Below, piece by piece: positions 45,772-55,071 of a DNA stretch of 64,000 nucleotides. How positions within the stretch are numbered: position 1 is the stretch's first letter; each line of letters starts with the position of its first letter. The notes under the pieces are model-generated. The model was not told the origin of the DNA and ran no database searches. It saw only the letters and a list, made by a program, of their open reading frames with translations. The translations under genes were made by a program, and so were the position numbers. Source of the DNA: a bacterium HR11. Lineage in GTDB: Bacteria; Acidobacteriota; HRBIN11. The DNA lies in contig BEHN01000002.1 of assembly GCA_002898535.1 (NCBI GenBank), positions 222,246 to 286,245 of the forward strand. Reading direction: 5' to 3'.

Positions 45772-46638
45772 ATGTGCGGACGCCCCGACGGGCGGTGGGG
45801 CTGGACCTTGGGCCTCCTTGTCATCGGCGCCTTGGGAGCCCAGGCCCAGGAAGTCCAATACGTGAAGACCCGCATCGCCTTCCAGGCCGGCTCGCAGGTC
45901 CGTCACCAGCAAGTCCTCCAGGTCTACCTGAGCGGTCTCAACATGCGGATCACGGCCGAGTGCTTGAAGCCCCCGGAGGCGGAATGTCCGGACAGCCTGT
46001 ACCTGGGGGACGAAAAGGCCCTCTACATCATTAACCATCCCCGCAAGCTGGTCATGAAGGTCACGAAAGCCGACATGGACCAGCTCAGTCAATTGATAGC
46101 GCCTCTCCTGCAAGCCGGGCCTGAAGGCTCGGCCAAGGGTCCCTCGCGGTCGTCGGGGAAGCCCGCCCCGGCGGACGGAGGCTGGACGCTTCGGAAAGTC
46201 CGGCCGAACGTCCGGGTCGGGTCCTACACGTGTGACGAATACGAGCTTCGACGTCGGGGGGAATCCCGGGGGACGGCCTGCATCGCTTCCTACGGGAGTC
46301 TCGGTCTGGACGAAGCGGCCTTCACAGCCGTCATCCAGGACCTGGCCCGGATGACCGAATCATTCGTGCGCGTGTTCCGGGAGGGTTTGGGTGAAGAGAT
46401 CGACGAGGTCCCGAATCCGTGGACGGCGATCCTACAGGGGAAACAGCCCCTTTACTCGGGCCTGCCGGTCCGTCAGGTCGTGCGGCTGTCGACGGGGGAA
46501 GAGTCGGTCAGCGAGCTCTTGGCGGCCGGCCGACAGAAGCTGACGCCGGCCACCTTCCAGGTGCCGCCCGGCTATAAGGTCGTCTCGGTCTTAGAAGCTC
46601 TGGGTCAGTTCCTGCCGGGAAACTCGCCGAAGCCGTGA
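45772..46638 (+). CDS. Secreted DUF4412-like protein
   Basis: A 288-aa exported protein; TGGAGGTG precedes ATG 45772. The signal peptide ends near GAQAQ (residue 26). The mature N-terminal half (YLSGLNMRITAECLKPPEAE, ALYIINHPRKLVMKVTKADM) follows the DUF4412 pattern of a protein that records a metal- or ligand-state on an LolA/LppX-like beta fold. A Ser/Pro-rich linker (about 118-135) and a second half with VGSYTCDEYELRR follow. Four cysteines may form disulfides. Its function is unknown. Confidence 0.65.
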   Translation: MCGRPDGRWGWTLGLLVIGALGAQAQEVQYVKTRIAFQAGSQVRHQQVLQVYLSGLNMRITAECLKPPEAECPDSLYLGDEKALYIINHPRKLVMKVTKADMDQLSQLIAPLLQAGPEGSAKGPSRSSGKPAPADGGWTLRKVRPNVRVGSYTCDEYELRRRGESRGTACIASYGSLGLDEAAFTAVIQDLARMTESFVRVFREGLGEEIDEVPNPWTAILQGKQPLYSGLPVRQVVRLSTGEESVSELLAAGRQKLTPATFQVPPGYKVVSVLEALGQFLPGNSPKP

Positions 46639-46714
46639 CGATATAAAGTGACGGAGTAGGGTCGATGTCTTCTGACTCTCTTCGTCCCTCCATCCCTTTT
46701 TACGGGACAGGCCC

Positions 46715-46737
46715 TCTCCTGAACCGAACGGCTCTGC
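46715..46737. repeat. Family-A arm fragment next to the pgi stop codon
   Basis: TCTCCTGAACCGAACGGCTC then TGC, the reverse complement of the arm end (GCAGAGCCGTTCGGTTC). It touches the stop codon of the following minus-strand gene. Confidence 0.6.
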
Positions 46738-48383
46738 TACGCCAGGGCGTCTCGGAGGACCTCTAATCCGCGCAAGACGTCACGTCCCAGGTGAAGCCGT
46801 AGGATCCGGCGACCCCGCTCAACCAACGCCTGATAGTCCCCATCGGCCTGGGCGCGGAGGAGTCGACCGAACGTCAGGTCCGTCTCGGGGATCGGCCGGT
46901 CCTCGGCCGGGTCATCGATGAGTTGCAGGAAAAGGCCCGCATTCGGACCCCCCTTATGGAGCTGGCCCGTCGAATGGAGAAAACGGGGTCCATACCCCAG
47001 GGTCGTGGCGACCCGCAGGCGGTCCCGCAAGCGCCGGCGAATGTCTTGTAAGACGGCCGTCGTCTCGGGGGTCGGTGCCAAAAAGGCCTGGAGGGCGATG
47101 TAGTCGCCCGGCCGGGCCTGACTCGACCAGTCCCGTAAAGCCTCGTCCCAGGCGGTCGGCTCCGAGACGGCCGGGACCCCGATGGGAGACGCTGTCGGAC
47201 GTTCCACGGCCCGCTGGGTCAGCTCCTTCGTCCGCTGAACGTCCGGCTGGTCGAAGGGGTGGACCCCCAGGACGGCACAGGCCGCCGCCACGGCCACCTC
47301 CCACCGGAAGAATTCCCCGCCCAGGTCCGCCAACCCGTCGAGATGAATCCGGAGGACCGGATGCCCGGCCGCTTCCAGCGTTGCGACCCGGCGCTCCGAG
47401 TCGGCATCCCGCTCGCCCTCCAGGGATAGATAGACGAAGAAGCGATCCGGCCCGTAGGCTTCCGGCGCACCGGGGGGCTCGTCGACGACCGGGACGATAC
47501 CCCGGCCGCCCTTGCCCGTGCTTTCGGCGATGAGCTGTTCCAGCCACGTCGGGAAGGCTCGGAGGAGCGGTGACGTTAAGAACGTCACCTTGTCTCGGCC
47601 CGCCCGGGCCAGTTCCCCGAGGACCGCTCCGAGGACCAAGCCGGGGTTTTCCGGCTCGGACCCCTCCGCCAGACAGGCGGCCGCCATGGCCTGGGCCCGG
47701 TCCAAGAGCTCGTCCACGTCCACGCCGATGAGGGCGGCCGGGAGCAGGCCAAAGACCGAAAGGGCCGAGTACCGTCCGCCCACGTCGGGCGGCCCCAGAA
47801 ATACATGTCGGAAGCCCCGGGCTCGGGCCGTCTGCTCCAAAGGCGTGCCCGGGTCCGTGATGGCCACGAAGTGGCGGCCCGGCGAAGCGGTCTCGCTCCG
47901 GACGCGGTGCCAGAAGTACCGAAACAGGGCCAGGGTCTCGGTCGTCGTCCCCGACTTGCTGGAGACCAAAAACAGAGTCCTCGCCAGGGCCAGGCGGGCC
48001 TCGACGGCGCCGACGGCCGCCGGATGCGTGCTGTCCAGGACGATGAGTTCCGGATGACCCGGCGCGTTGCCAAAGGTATGTTGGAACACCTCGGACGCCA
48101 GGCTGGAGCCCCCCATCCCGAGGAGGACGACGTGGCGGGTTCCCTCGGCCCGGACGGCTTCGGCGAAGGCCCGCAGGTCCTCTCGAAAAGGCCGCATGCG
48201 GACCGGCAATTCCAGCCAGCCCAGGCGGTCGGTAATTTCCGGGACCGGTCCGGGGAACCAGAGCGTAGGGTCCCGGCCTCGGAGGCGACGGACGAAGTCG
48301 GCCGCCTGCCAGGACCGGAGGCGCTCGACGACGCGCGTCTCATACGGCCCGAGATTTCCGGTCAGACCCTTGGGGAAACGCAT
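46737..48383 (-). CDS. pgi: Glucose-6-phosphate isomerase of the Tal-PGI type
   Basis: Interconverts glucose-6-P and fructose-6-P. It has 548 aa from ATG 48383. Motifs are VVLLGMGGSSLASEVFQ, VLDSTHPAAV, FLVSSKSGTTTETLALF (the SIS phosphosugar-binding loop), FVAITDPGTPLEQ and PPDVGGRYSALSVFGLLPAA. Near the end are GYGPRFLHSTGQLHKGGPN, with the catalytic His, and FLQLIDDP. This sequence type is usually the C-terminal half of bifunctional transaldolase/PGI fusions; here it stands alone with its own start and no transaldolase beside it. Confidence 0.9.
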   Translation of the reverse strand: MRFPKGLTGNLGPYETRVVERLRSWQAADFVRRLRGRDPTLWFPGPVPEITDRLGWLELPVRMRPFREDLRAFAEAVRAEGTRHVVLLGMGGSSLASEVFQHTFGNAPGHPELIVLDSTHPAAVGAVEARLALARTLFLVSSKSGTTTETLALFRYFWHRVRSETASPGRHFVAITDPGTPLEQTARARGFRHVFLGPPDVGGRYSALSVFGLLPAALIGVDVDELLDRAQAMAAACLAEGSEPENPGLVLGAVLGELARAGRDKVTFLTSPLLRAFPTWLEQLIAESTGKGGRGIVPVVDEPPGAPEAYGPDRFFVYLSLEGERDADSERRVATLEAAGHPVLRIHLDGLADLGGEFFRWEVAVAAACAVLGVHPFDQPDVQRTKELTQRAVERPTASPIGVPAVSEPTAWDEALRDWSSQARPGDYIALQAFLAPTPETTAVLQDIRRRLRDRLRVATTLGYGPRFLHSTGQLHKGGPNAGLFLQLIDDPAEDRPIPETDLTFGRLLRAQADGDYQALVERGRRILRLHLGRDVLRGLEVLRDALA

Positions 48384-48420
48384 GGCCAGGAGATTCGGTG
48401 TTGGGTGTTGAGTAGGACCC

Positions 48421-48555
48421 GTCTCATACATCCGACGGGATCGGGATCGGACCCTCGATATCAGACCATAGACCACAGACCATGGACCACGGACCATAGA
48501 CCCCCTGGGCCCCAGCCGGTCTATGGTCTGCGGTCTATGGCCGGATTAATGCGAG
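48421..48555. repeat. Family-D element, copy D2
   Basis: Ends are GTCTCATACATCCGAC and GCCGGATTAATGCGAG. The internal GGGATCGGGATCGGACCCTC, ACCATAGACCACAGACCATG array and GGGCCCCAGCCGGTCTATGG parallel copy D1 closely. It lies upstream of pgi. Confidence 0.74.
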
Positions 48556-48580
48556 CGCTTCCAGGCACCTTTTATGAGAC

Positions 48581-48814
48581 GGCCTGGCTCTGTTGACATC
48601 CTGAGCCATCGTCTCAAAGCCCCCTGCGGCACCTATCCCATCCGAACGCCGGGCGTCATCCCGGCGTCCCTCGGTCCCGGCGCCGCCGGTGACGGCGGCG
48701 TCCATCCCCATCCGGACGCCGGCCGTCATGCCGGGTCCGCCCCTGTGTCGGCGGGTCCAGGGCCTCCGGGCCTCTCCAGAAGCCTGAAGAGGATATCCAC
48801 AGAGCCAGATGGCC
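48581..48814. repeat. REP-like hairpin cluster flanked by 22-bp inverted repeats
   Basis: Flanks are GGCCTGGCTCTGTTGACATC (48581) and AGGATATCCACAGAGCCAGA (48789), inverted copies of each other. Inside are three hairpins: GCCGGGCGTCATCCCGGC, GCCGCCGGTGACGGCGGC and GCCGGCCGTCATGCCGG, spaced about 35 bp apart. The CTCTGTT motif resembles family-A ends. Confidence 0.72.
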
Positions 48815-48851
48815 TGTAACCTCCTCACTCCTGACACCCGGCACCCGACAC

Positions 48852-50915
48852 CTATTCAGGTGGGGGTGCCTTCGCGGCCCGCTGGAGGCGGAAGTTCCCC
48901 TGCTTGCCCTCGGACGTCGAAAACGAGCCGGCCAGGGTGTCCCCCTGAAGGGTGGCTTGGAGCGTCACGGTCCCAAAGGGTCGATTCAGGGGCAGGACCA
49001 GTTCGAGGACGGACCGGCTCAGGTCCAGACGCCCCCGGACAGAGACGGCCGGGAGGGTCCACCGCATCTTGGGACTCCGGGTCTCGACCGTCGCCGTGCC
49101 GCTCAAGACGCTCCCCCTCTGCTGAAGGTCCATCTGCAGGACGACGGTGGCGTCCCGAAGCGTCAGGTAGAAGACGTTCTCCATCTCGCCGGTCCACCGG
49201 CCGGCGACGCTCCCGTAATTTCGGGGCATGGCGAGACATGCGTTTTCCAGCGCCTCCCGGTCGGCCGGCGTCAGCGTCTGGATGTCGTCCAGACCCGGGC
49301 AACCCCGACCCCCGACGGCCAGGTTCTGGTCATAGAGCCGTTGGAGGATGGCCCGCAGGCCCGAGTCGGACGGGAGTCGGCTGGGGGCCTGGGCTTTGCT
49401 GAAGAGGTCCAGCAGGTCGTTCAGGACGGCGGCGTTCCAGTATGGGAGCAAGGCGGCCTCCTGATCGGCCGGCAGACGGGCCCGTAGGTGATTCTGGACG
49501 GCTCGCGTCCACGCGCCGACCTCGACGGGTCGCCCCAGCGAAGACCCGACGGCGACCAACACGGGCGTCCCGCCGGACTCCCGAACTTCCCAGTGGACCG
49601 AGGGGTCGCTCCGAGCTTTGTCAAAGGCCAGGTTGAGCGCCTGAATCGCCTGCTGAACCGAGGGGGGCGGCGGGGCGTCCGGGCGGTCGTCGGCGGGCGG
49701 CGGCCCCTCGACGTACAGGAGGCACCCCAGATTGCTTTGGACCTGCCAGACGTTGGCCGTCATGTAAGTCGCCGAGAACAGGAGCGGATAGCAGGGCAGG
49801 TCTCGGGGCCGCACCTTCAGGCTCACCGTCCGCTCCGACCACTCCCCGATGCGGACCTCGACGGGCGCATCGACGACGCCGCGGCGCGTCAGGACGGGGA
49901 CCCGAAACTGGATGAGGCCCGGCGCGGCCTTCACGACAGGGGCGTCCAGATTCCCGACCCGGACCTTCACGTCGGCGGGCTGGCTCGTAAAGCCCGTGCC
50001 CTCGATGCTCACCGTCTGACCGACGGCGACCTCCGTCGGCCGGACCGCTCGAATCTGAGGGACGACTTCGTATTGAATCGACTGACGAAACAGGACGAGG
50101 CCCTTCCGCTCGACCCGGAGCTCCACGACCCGCGTCCCCCGTTCCCCGAGGCCCAGTTCCGGGACCGTCATCTGGAGCTTGCCCGACTCGGCAACCTGGA
50201 CGGTCGCCTCCCGGTCGTGGACCCAGACCCGGAGGCCCGAGGCGGGCTGGACGTCGGGACCCTGAAGCGTCAGGAGCCAGCCGGCCCGGACCTTCAGGGG
50301 CTCGACCCGCACGGACTGCCAGGGCCGCTGGGTCGCCTGAAAGCGGGAGACCAGGTAGACGCCGACGGCGACGGCCCCGACGAGGACGACGGCGACGGGG
50401 ACCCACACGACCGGCTGTCGGACCCACGTCAGGAGGCCCCGCCACCCCGTCGGGACGGGCGACGGGGCGACTTCGACGTCGGCGGCTTCCTCGGCGGCCG
50501 CCGCGGCTTCCGCCGATGCTTCCGGCGCCTCCGCCGGGCTTTCCGAGGGCTTCTCTTCCTCGACCAGGGCCTCCAGCAAGCGGGCGCTGGGGTCCTCAAA
50601 CTTCAGGAGGATGGGATTCGGGTTCGTCGCCTGGGCCAGGCGGATGACGTCGCCGTCCCGGAGGGTCACGGTCCCCTGGACGCGCTGGCCGTTGACGTAC
50701 GTCCCGTTGGCCGTATTCAGGTCTTCCAGGTAGACGCCCGTGGCGTCGCAAAAGACCCGGGCATGGAAGCGAGAGACCGAGGGGTGGGCGATGATGACGG
50801 CACACTGGGGGTGCCGCCCCAGCTTCCACTCCTGGCCGGGGACGACCTCGAGGGTCTTCACCGGCCGACCCTCCTGAAGCACGACAAGGCGAGGCTTCAA
50901 ACTCTCTTGGGTCAT
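48852..50915 (-). CDS. FHA-domain membrane protein with TIG domain; candidate SctD-like ring protein
   Basis: A 687-aa single-pass membrane protein at the downstream end of the type III secretion cluster. Residues about 8-105 are a canonical FHA domain: G33-R34, S48-R49-F-H51, LEDLNTANGT and VNG, the phosphothreonine-binding residues. An Ala/Glu-rich linker (about 120-155) leads to one transmembrane helix (about 170-190, VWVPVAVVLVGAVAVGVYLV). The large periplasmic part has a TIG/IPT-like domain (IRAVRPTEVAVGQTVSIEGT) and a beta-rich C-terminus. FHA-TM-periplasm is the layout of SctD, and no other SctD is visible, but the ring-building domains are not recognisable, so this is a hypothesis. 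It overlaps the next gene by four bases (ATGA). Confidence 0.6.
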   Translation of the reverse strand: MTQESLKPRLVVLQEGRPVKTLEVVPGQEWKLGRHPQCAVIIAHPSVSRFHARVFCDATGVYLEDLNTANGTYVNGQRVQGTVTLRDGDVIRLAQATNPNPILLKFEDPSARLLEALVEEEKPSESPAEAPEASAEAAAAAEEAADVEVAPSPVPTGWRGLLTWVRQPVVWVPVAVVLVGAVAVGVYLVSRFQATQRPWQSVRVEPLKVRAGWLLTLQGPDVQPASGLRVWVHDREATVQVAESGKLQMTVPELGLGERGTRVVELRVERKGLVLFRQSIQYEVVPQIRAVRPTEVAVGQTVSIEGTGFTSQPADVKVRVGNLDAPVVKAAPGLIQFRVPVLTRRGVVDAPVEVRIGEWSERTVSLKVRPRDLPCYPLLFSATYMTANVWQVQSNLGCLLYVEGPPPADDRPDAPPPPSVQQAIQALNLAFDKARSDPSVHWEVRESGGTPVLVAVGSSLGRPVEVGAWTRAVQNHLRARLPADQEAALLPYWNAAVLNDLLDLFSKAQAPSRLPSDSGLRAILQRLYDQNLAVGGRGCPGLDDIQTLTPADREALENACLAMPRNYGSVAGRWTGEMENVFYLTLRDATVVLQMDLQQRGSVLSGTATVETRSPKMRWTLPAVSVRGRLDLSRSVLELVLPLNRPFGTVTLQATLQGDTLAGSFSTSEGKQGNFRLQRAAKAPPPE

Positions 50916-51604
50916 GACAGCAAGACGATGATCAACAGGACGATGGCCCCAAACAGGGTGACCAGACCGATGACCTGAAAGAAGAAACTCCACGCCTGAA
51001 ACGTATCGACCGGCGGTTCCGTCCGCCGGGCCGGCGCCGGACGGGCGGACCCGATGACCTGAAAGGCCGGCTGTGGAGCGACGGGCGCACTCGCCGTGGC
51101 CGTCCCGACCCGATGGTCGTCGACCTGCACGGCGGCCGACCGGTACATGCCGGTCTGGATCTCCCACATCGTCGCCGGGGCGTCGGGCGCACTCGCCGGG
51201 GCGGCGGAGGCGGGGCCGGGCGGCCGAGTCGAGGCCCGAGGGGGCACTTCGGCCGGCACGGCCTCATAGACGGTCGGCGTGGCGGTCTCGACGACGGCCG
51301 CTTCCTCGAACCACTGGGCCCGGACCTCGACCGTCCCGATCTGAATCACGTCCCCCGGCCGAAGCGAGTGGGGCGTCTGAGGCGCCAGACTCTCGCCGTT
51401 GACGAGCGTCCCGTTCGTGCTCCCCAGGTCCTCGACCAGCAGACGGGTCCCGTGCCGGAATACCCGGCAGTGCCGACCCGACACAAAGGGAAAGGGCAGG
51501 ATCACGTCGTTGCCTTCCCGACGCCCGATGAAGGCGACCTCTTTCGGCACGGTCAGCGTCTGCGTCTGGCCGTCCGGGAATCGGACCGTCAACTGAATCG
51601 CCAC
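50912..51604 (-). CDS. FHA-domain protein with C-terminal membrane anchor
   Basis: A 230-aa protein; GTG 51604 is preferred because GGAGGTGA lies just before it, though GTG at 51616 is possible. Residues about 1-98 are an FHA domain with intact ligand residues (FIGRREGNDV, VSGRHCRVF, VEDLGSTNGTLVNG). A long low-complexity Ala/Pro linker (about 105-190) ends in a C-terminal hydrophobic helix (FFFQVIGLVTLFGAIVLLII), so it is probably tail-anchored with the FHA in the cytoplasm. It is translationally coupled to the downstream FHA/TIG gene and follows sctV by 133 bp. Its role in secretion is inferred from position only. Confidence 0.72.
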   Translation of the reverse strand: MAIQLTVRFPDGQTQTLTVPKEVAFIGRREGNDVILPFPFVSGRHCRVFRHGTRLLVEDLGSTNGTLVNGESLAPQTPHSLRPGDVIQIGTVEVRAQWFEEAAVVETATPTVYEAVPAEVPPRASTRPPGPASAAPASAPDAPATMWEIQTGMYRSAAVQVDDHRVGTATASAPVAPQPAFQVIGSARPAPARRTEPPVDTFQAWSFFFQVIGLVTLFGAIVLLIIVLLS

Positions 51605-51623
51605 GGTCACCTCCACTCTGGAG

Positions 51624-51735
51624 GGCAGTAAGGCCCTAAGGCAGTAGGGGAGTAAGGAATTCGACGGGTCGTAGCCCTCGCCCTTCCGCCTTACTGCCTT
51701 ATGGCCCTATCGCCTTCCTGGCTGACTGCCCCATC
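51624..51735. repeat. Inverted GCAGTAAGG arrays between sctV and the FHA gene
   Basis: The left half is GGCAGTAAGGCCCTAAGGCA then GTAGGGGAGTAAGG; the right half is CCTTCCGCCTTACTGCCTTA then TGGCCCTATCGCC. The same array type is found, shorter, at about 16900 and 16992. The right array ends at the sctV stop codon. Confidence 0.7.
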
Positions 51736-51737
51736 CC

Positions 51738-53900
51738 CTATCGCAGTCCCGTCAGGGCCGCCGCTGGGAGCTGAATCCGCCCGACGGGCTGGATCCGCAT
51801 GTCCGACGGCAATTCCTGAAAAGACAGGACGACGACGTGGGGATACTCAAAACTGATCAGGCGCTTCGTGAAGTAGCGGACCTCCATCTGGGTCAGGACG
51901 ATGGGCCGAACCGACGTCAGGTCCACCTTTCCGAAGGCCGTCCGGAAGGCCTCCAGGATCTGCTGGCTGACCTGGGGGTCCAGAGACAGGTAGCTCCCCG
52001 AAGCCGACTGGCGGATGCCGTTCTGGATGGCCTGCTCGATGGCCGGGTCCAGGAGATACACGGCAAGGGTCGGCTGGCCGTTGCTGAACTTATAGGCGAT
52101 ATAGCGCTTCAGGTTCATCCGCACGTACTCGGTCAGGTAGACGGGGTCGTTTTCGTAGGGGGCCCAGTCGGCCAGGGCCTCCAGGATGGCCTTCATGTTC
52201 TTGATGGAGATTTCCTCCCGGAGGAGGCGCCGTAGGATGTCCGTCAGGCGTTGGATGCTCAGGAGCTTCGGGACGACGTTCTTGACCAGGGCGGCGTAGC
52301 CCTGCTGTTCCATGGCGTCCAGGATGTTCTGGACCTCCTGGATGCCCAGGAGCTCGTCGGCATGCCGCTTGATGACCTGGGAGAGGTGGACGGCGATATA
52401 TTCGTCCGGCGACATCGTGGCGACGCCGAGGCCGTGGACCTGGTCGGCCGCCGCCTCGGGAATCCACAGGCCGGCCTTCCCCGTGATGGGGTGGGGCCCC
52501 GTCGGCCCCGTGAGGCCCATCATCGCCACCTCCTGGACGGATTCCCCGACGAACACGTGGTCCGGGTAAGCCGTCCCGAGGGCGACGGGGACCTCATGGA
52601 CGTAAATGGCATACTGATTTTCGGGGATGTGGGCGGCCTCCCCCCGGATGCGCACGCCGGGGAAGACGATGCCCAGGTCGTGGAACAGCCAGAGGCGCAT
52701 CTGTGGGAGCAGTTCGTTGACGAACCGTTCCCCCTTCTGCTCGATGTCCACGTAGGGCGTCAGCGACGGGCTCGTCTCCAAAATGACGGGGACGGCGACG
52801 GGAAGTTGAAGCTCAAGGGTCGGTTGCTTGGCGGCTTCACCCGGTCGCTCCATCACCTTCGACTTGACGGCTTCCTTCTCCTTGACCCGCCGAGTCCGCA
52901 TGAGGCTCCAGGCCGTCGTCCCGGCGACGCCGGCCAGGATCAGGAACGGCACCGTCGGCATGCCCGGCACGATGGCCATGCCGGCCAGCATCCCCGAAGC
53001 GATGGCGATGGCCTTCGGCTGGGACAGGAGCTGGACGCCGATGTCCTGCCCCAGGGAGGCCCCCTCCTCGCTACTGGCGACCCGGGTCGTGATGATGGCC
53101 GAGGCTGTCGTGATGATGAGCGACGGGATCTGGGCGACCAGGCCCTCCCCGATGGTCAGGAGCGTGTACTTCTTGATGGCCACGTCGAAGGGAAACTTCT
53201 TGATGACGACCCCGATGATCAAGCCGGCGATGATGTTGATGGCCGCTATGAGGAGGCCGGCGATGGCGTCGCCCTTGACGAACTTCATGGCCCCGTCCAT
53301 CGCCCCGTGGAACTGGGATTCTTTCTCGATCAAGCGCCGTCGCCGCTTGGCTTCCTCGGCGTCGATGAGGCCCGCCCGGAGGTCGGCGTCGATGCTCATC
53401 TGCTTGCCAGGCATGGCGTCCAGGGTAAACCGCGCCGAGACCTCCGAGACCCGCTCGGCCCCCTTGGCGATGACGATCAGCTGAAGGAGGGTGATGACCA
53501 AAAAGATCACGAAGCCGACGATGAGGTTCCCCTTGACGACGAAGCTCCCAAAGGCGTGGATGACCTCCCCGGCGTCGGCGTACAGGAGGATCAAGCGGGT
53601 CGCCGAGACCTCCAGGGCCAAACGGAACAGGGCCGACACGAGCAGGATCGTCGGGAAGGACGCCAGGGCCAGGGCATTCGGGATGTACAGGGAGATCATC
53701 AGGATCGAGATGGCCAGGGCCATATTCGCCGTCAGGAAGATGTCCATCAGAAACGTCGGGATGGGGATGATCATGATCCCGATGATGGAGATCACCAGCA
53801 GGGCCAGGAGGATGTCGCTGTACCGAGCCAGGACGACGTTCAGGTCGCCCTGCCGGAGGCTTGTCCACAGCTCCGTCAACTGCTGTCGGATCGCTTCCAT
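51738..53900 (-). CDS. sctV: Type III secretion export gate protein SctV
   Basis: Nonameric inner-membrane export gate that hands substrates to the export channel. It has 720 aa; GGGAGG precedes ATG 53900. The N-terminal half has about 7-8 membrane helices with IIPIPTFLMDIFLTANMALA and ALFRLALEVSATRLIL, then the FHIPEP signature region AERVSEVSARFTLDAMPGKQ and MSIDADLRAGLID. ESQFHGAMDGAMKFVKGDAI is closer to SctV than to flagellar FlhA. The cytoplasmic C-terminal domain begins around residue 350. It lies 21 bp after sctU. Confidence 0.95.
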   Translation of the reverse strand: MEAIRQQLTELWTSLRQGDLNVVLARYSDILLALLVISIIGIMIIPIPTFLMDIFLTANMALAISILMISLYIPNALALASFPTILLVSALFRLALEVSATRLILLYADAGEVIHAFGSFVVKGNLIVGFVIFLVITLLQLIVIAKGAERVSEVSARFTLDAMPGKQMSIDADLRAGLIDAEEAKRRRRLIEKESQFHGAMDGAMKFVKGDAIAGLLIAAINIIAGLIIGVVIKKFPFDVAIKKYTLLTIGEGLVAQIPSLIITTASAIITTRVASSEEGASLGQDIGVQLLSQPKAIAIASGMLAGMAIVPGMPTVPFLILAGVAGTTAWSLMRTRRVKEKEAVKSKVMERPGEAAKQPTLELQLPVAVPVILETSPSLTPYVDIEQKGERFVNELLPQMRLWLFHDLGIVFPGVRIRGEAAHIPENQYAIYVHEVPVALGTAYPDHVFVGESVQEVAMMGLTGPTGPHPITGKAGLWIPEAAADQVHGLGVATMSPDEYIAVHLSQVIKRHADELLGIQEVQNILDAMEQQGYAALVKNVVPKLLSIQRLTDILRRLLREEISIKNMKAILEALADWAPYENDPVYLTEYVRMNLKRYIAYKFSNGQPTLAVYLLDPAIEQAIQNGIRQSASGSYLSLDPQVSQQILEAFRTAFGKVDLTSVRPIVLTQMEVRYFTKRLISFEYPHVVVLSFQELPSDMRIQPVGRIQLPAAALTGLR

Positions 53901-53921
53901 GGATACCTCCCGATGCAGTCG

Positions 53922-54992
53922 CTAAATCCCCGGAAACCGTTCGGCCTCCTGCTTGAGCCGCCAGGCAAACAGGAGGACCTCGGCGACGGCCTCGTACAGG
54001 TCCCGGGGGATGTACCGGCCCATCTCGACCTCGAAGAGGGCGTGGGCCAACGAGATGTCCCGCACGATGGGTACGTCGTGCTTCTTCGCCAACTCGATGA
54101 TCTTCCGGGCGATGAGGCCCCGGCCCTTGGCCGTCACTTTGGGGGCCCCCATCGTCGCCCGGTCGTAACGGATCGCTATGGCCATGTGGGTCGGGTTCGT
54201 GACGACGACGTCGGCCTTCGGGACCTCCCGCTGGATGTCCTGCATGACCATCGCCTGATGGAGGGCCTTCCGTTGAGACTTCACGATGGGGTCGCCCTCC
54301 ATTTCCTTGTATTCCTGTTTGACCTCCTCCTTCGTCATCATCAACTGCTTCTTCCACTGCTGACGCTGGTAGAAGTAGTCAATCCCGGCGATCAGCAGAA
54401 AGGTCGCACCGACTTGAAAGATGAACGTCTGGGCGACCTTGACCCCGACCCGATACAGCCCCGCCATGTCGACCCAGTGGAGGCGGACGATGGCCTCCAT
54501 ACTCCCGGAAACGGCCGCATAGCCCAGGAGGACGACGACCAGGACCTTCACGAGCGTCTTGACGAACTCGATGATCCCCCGGACCGAGAACCACCGCTTC
54601 AGGCCCTCCAGGGGGTTCAGCTTCTTCAGCGAGGGCTTCATCGGCTCGAACGTCATGTTGAGGCCCGCCTGGGCCGCCGCCAGGGCCAGGCCGGCGACGG
54701 CGACGCCCGCCAGGATGGGCGCCACGCTGAGGAGCCAGACGGTCCCCGCTTGGTCCAGGAGCTTCGTCCATACCGTCGTCAGGCTCGCCCCGTCGACCTG
54801 CCCGACGGCCGTCGCCACGGTCCGGTAGTAGTCCCGGAAAGCATCCCCGATATGAGAGGCCCACACGAGGATCAGGCTCATGCCGGCCAGATAGGTCGCC
54901 ACGGCGGGCACCTCCCGGCTGAAGGCGATCTGGCCCCGTTTGCGGGCCTCCTGCAATCGTTTCGGCGTCGGCTGTTCCGTCTTATCGCCCAT
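53922..54992 (-). CDS. sctU: Type III secretion switch protein SctU
   Basis: Inner-membrane protein that sets export specificity by self-cleavage. It has 356 aa. The N-terminus GDKTEQPTPKRLQEARKRGQ is the family signature, with four membrane helices to about residue 215. The cytoplasmic autocleavage motif is NPTH at residues 266-269 (VVTNPTHMAIAIRYD), followed by VPIVRDISLAHALF and IPRDLYEAVAEVL. The NPTH context (AIRYD, APKVTAKG) has features of both FlhB and SctU. The first codons overlap a region with no repeat; 79 bp separate it from sctT. Confidence 0.95.
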   Translation of the reverse strand: MGDKTEQPTPKRLQEARKRGQIAFSREVPAVATYLAGMSLILVWASHIGDAFRDYYRTVATAVGQVDGASLTTVWTKLLDQAGTVWLLSVAPILAGVAVAGLALAAAQAGLNMTFEPMKPSLKKLNPLEGLKRWFSVRGIIEFVKTLVKVLVVVLLGYAAVSGSMEAIVRLHWVDMAGLYRVGVKVAQTFIFQVGATFLLIAGIDYFYQRQQWKKQLMMTKEEVKQEYKEMEGDPIVKSQRKALHQAMVMQDIQREVPKADVVVTNPTHMAIAIRYDRATMGAPKVTAKGRGLIARKIIELAKKHDVPIVRDISLAHALFEVEMGRYIPRDLYEAVAEVLLFAWRLKQEAERFPGI

Positions 54993-55071
54993 AACCTATC
55001 CGATCCGAATGTGGGATGGGAGCGCTTTCGGAATTTTACGCTCTCCCCTTTTCTCCGACTCCATCACTCCG

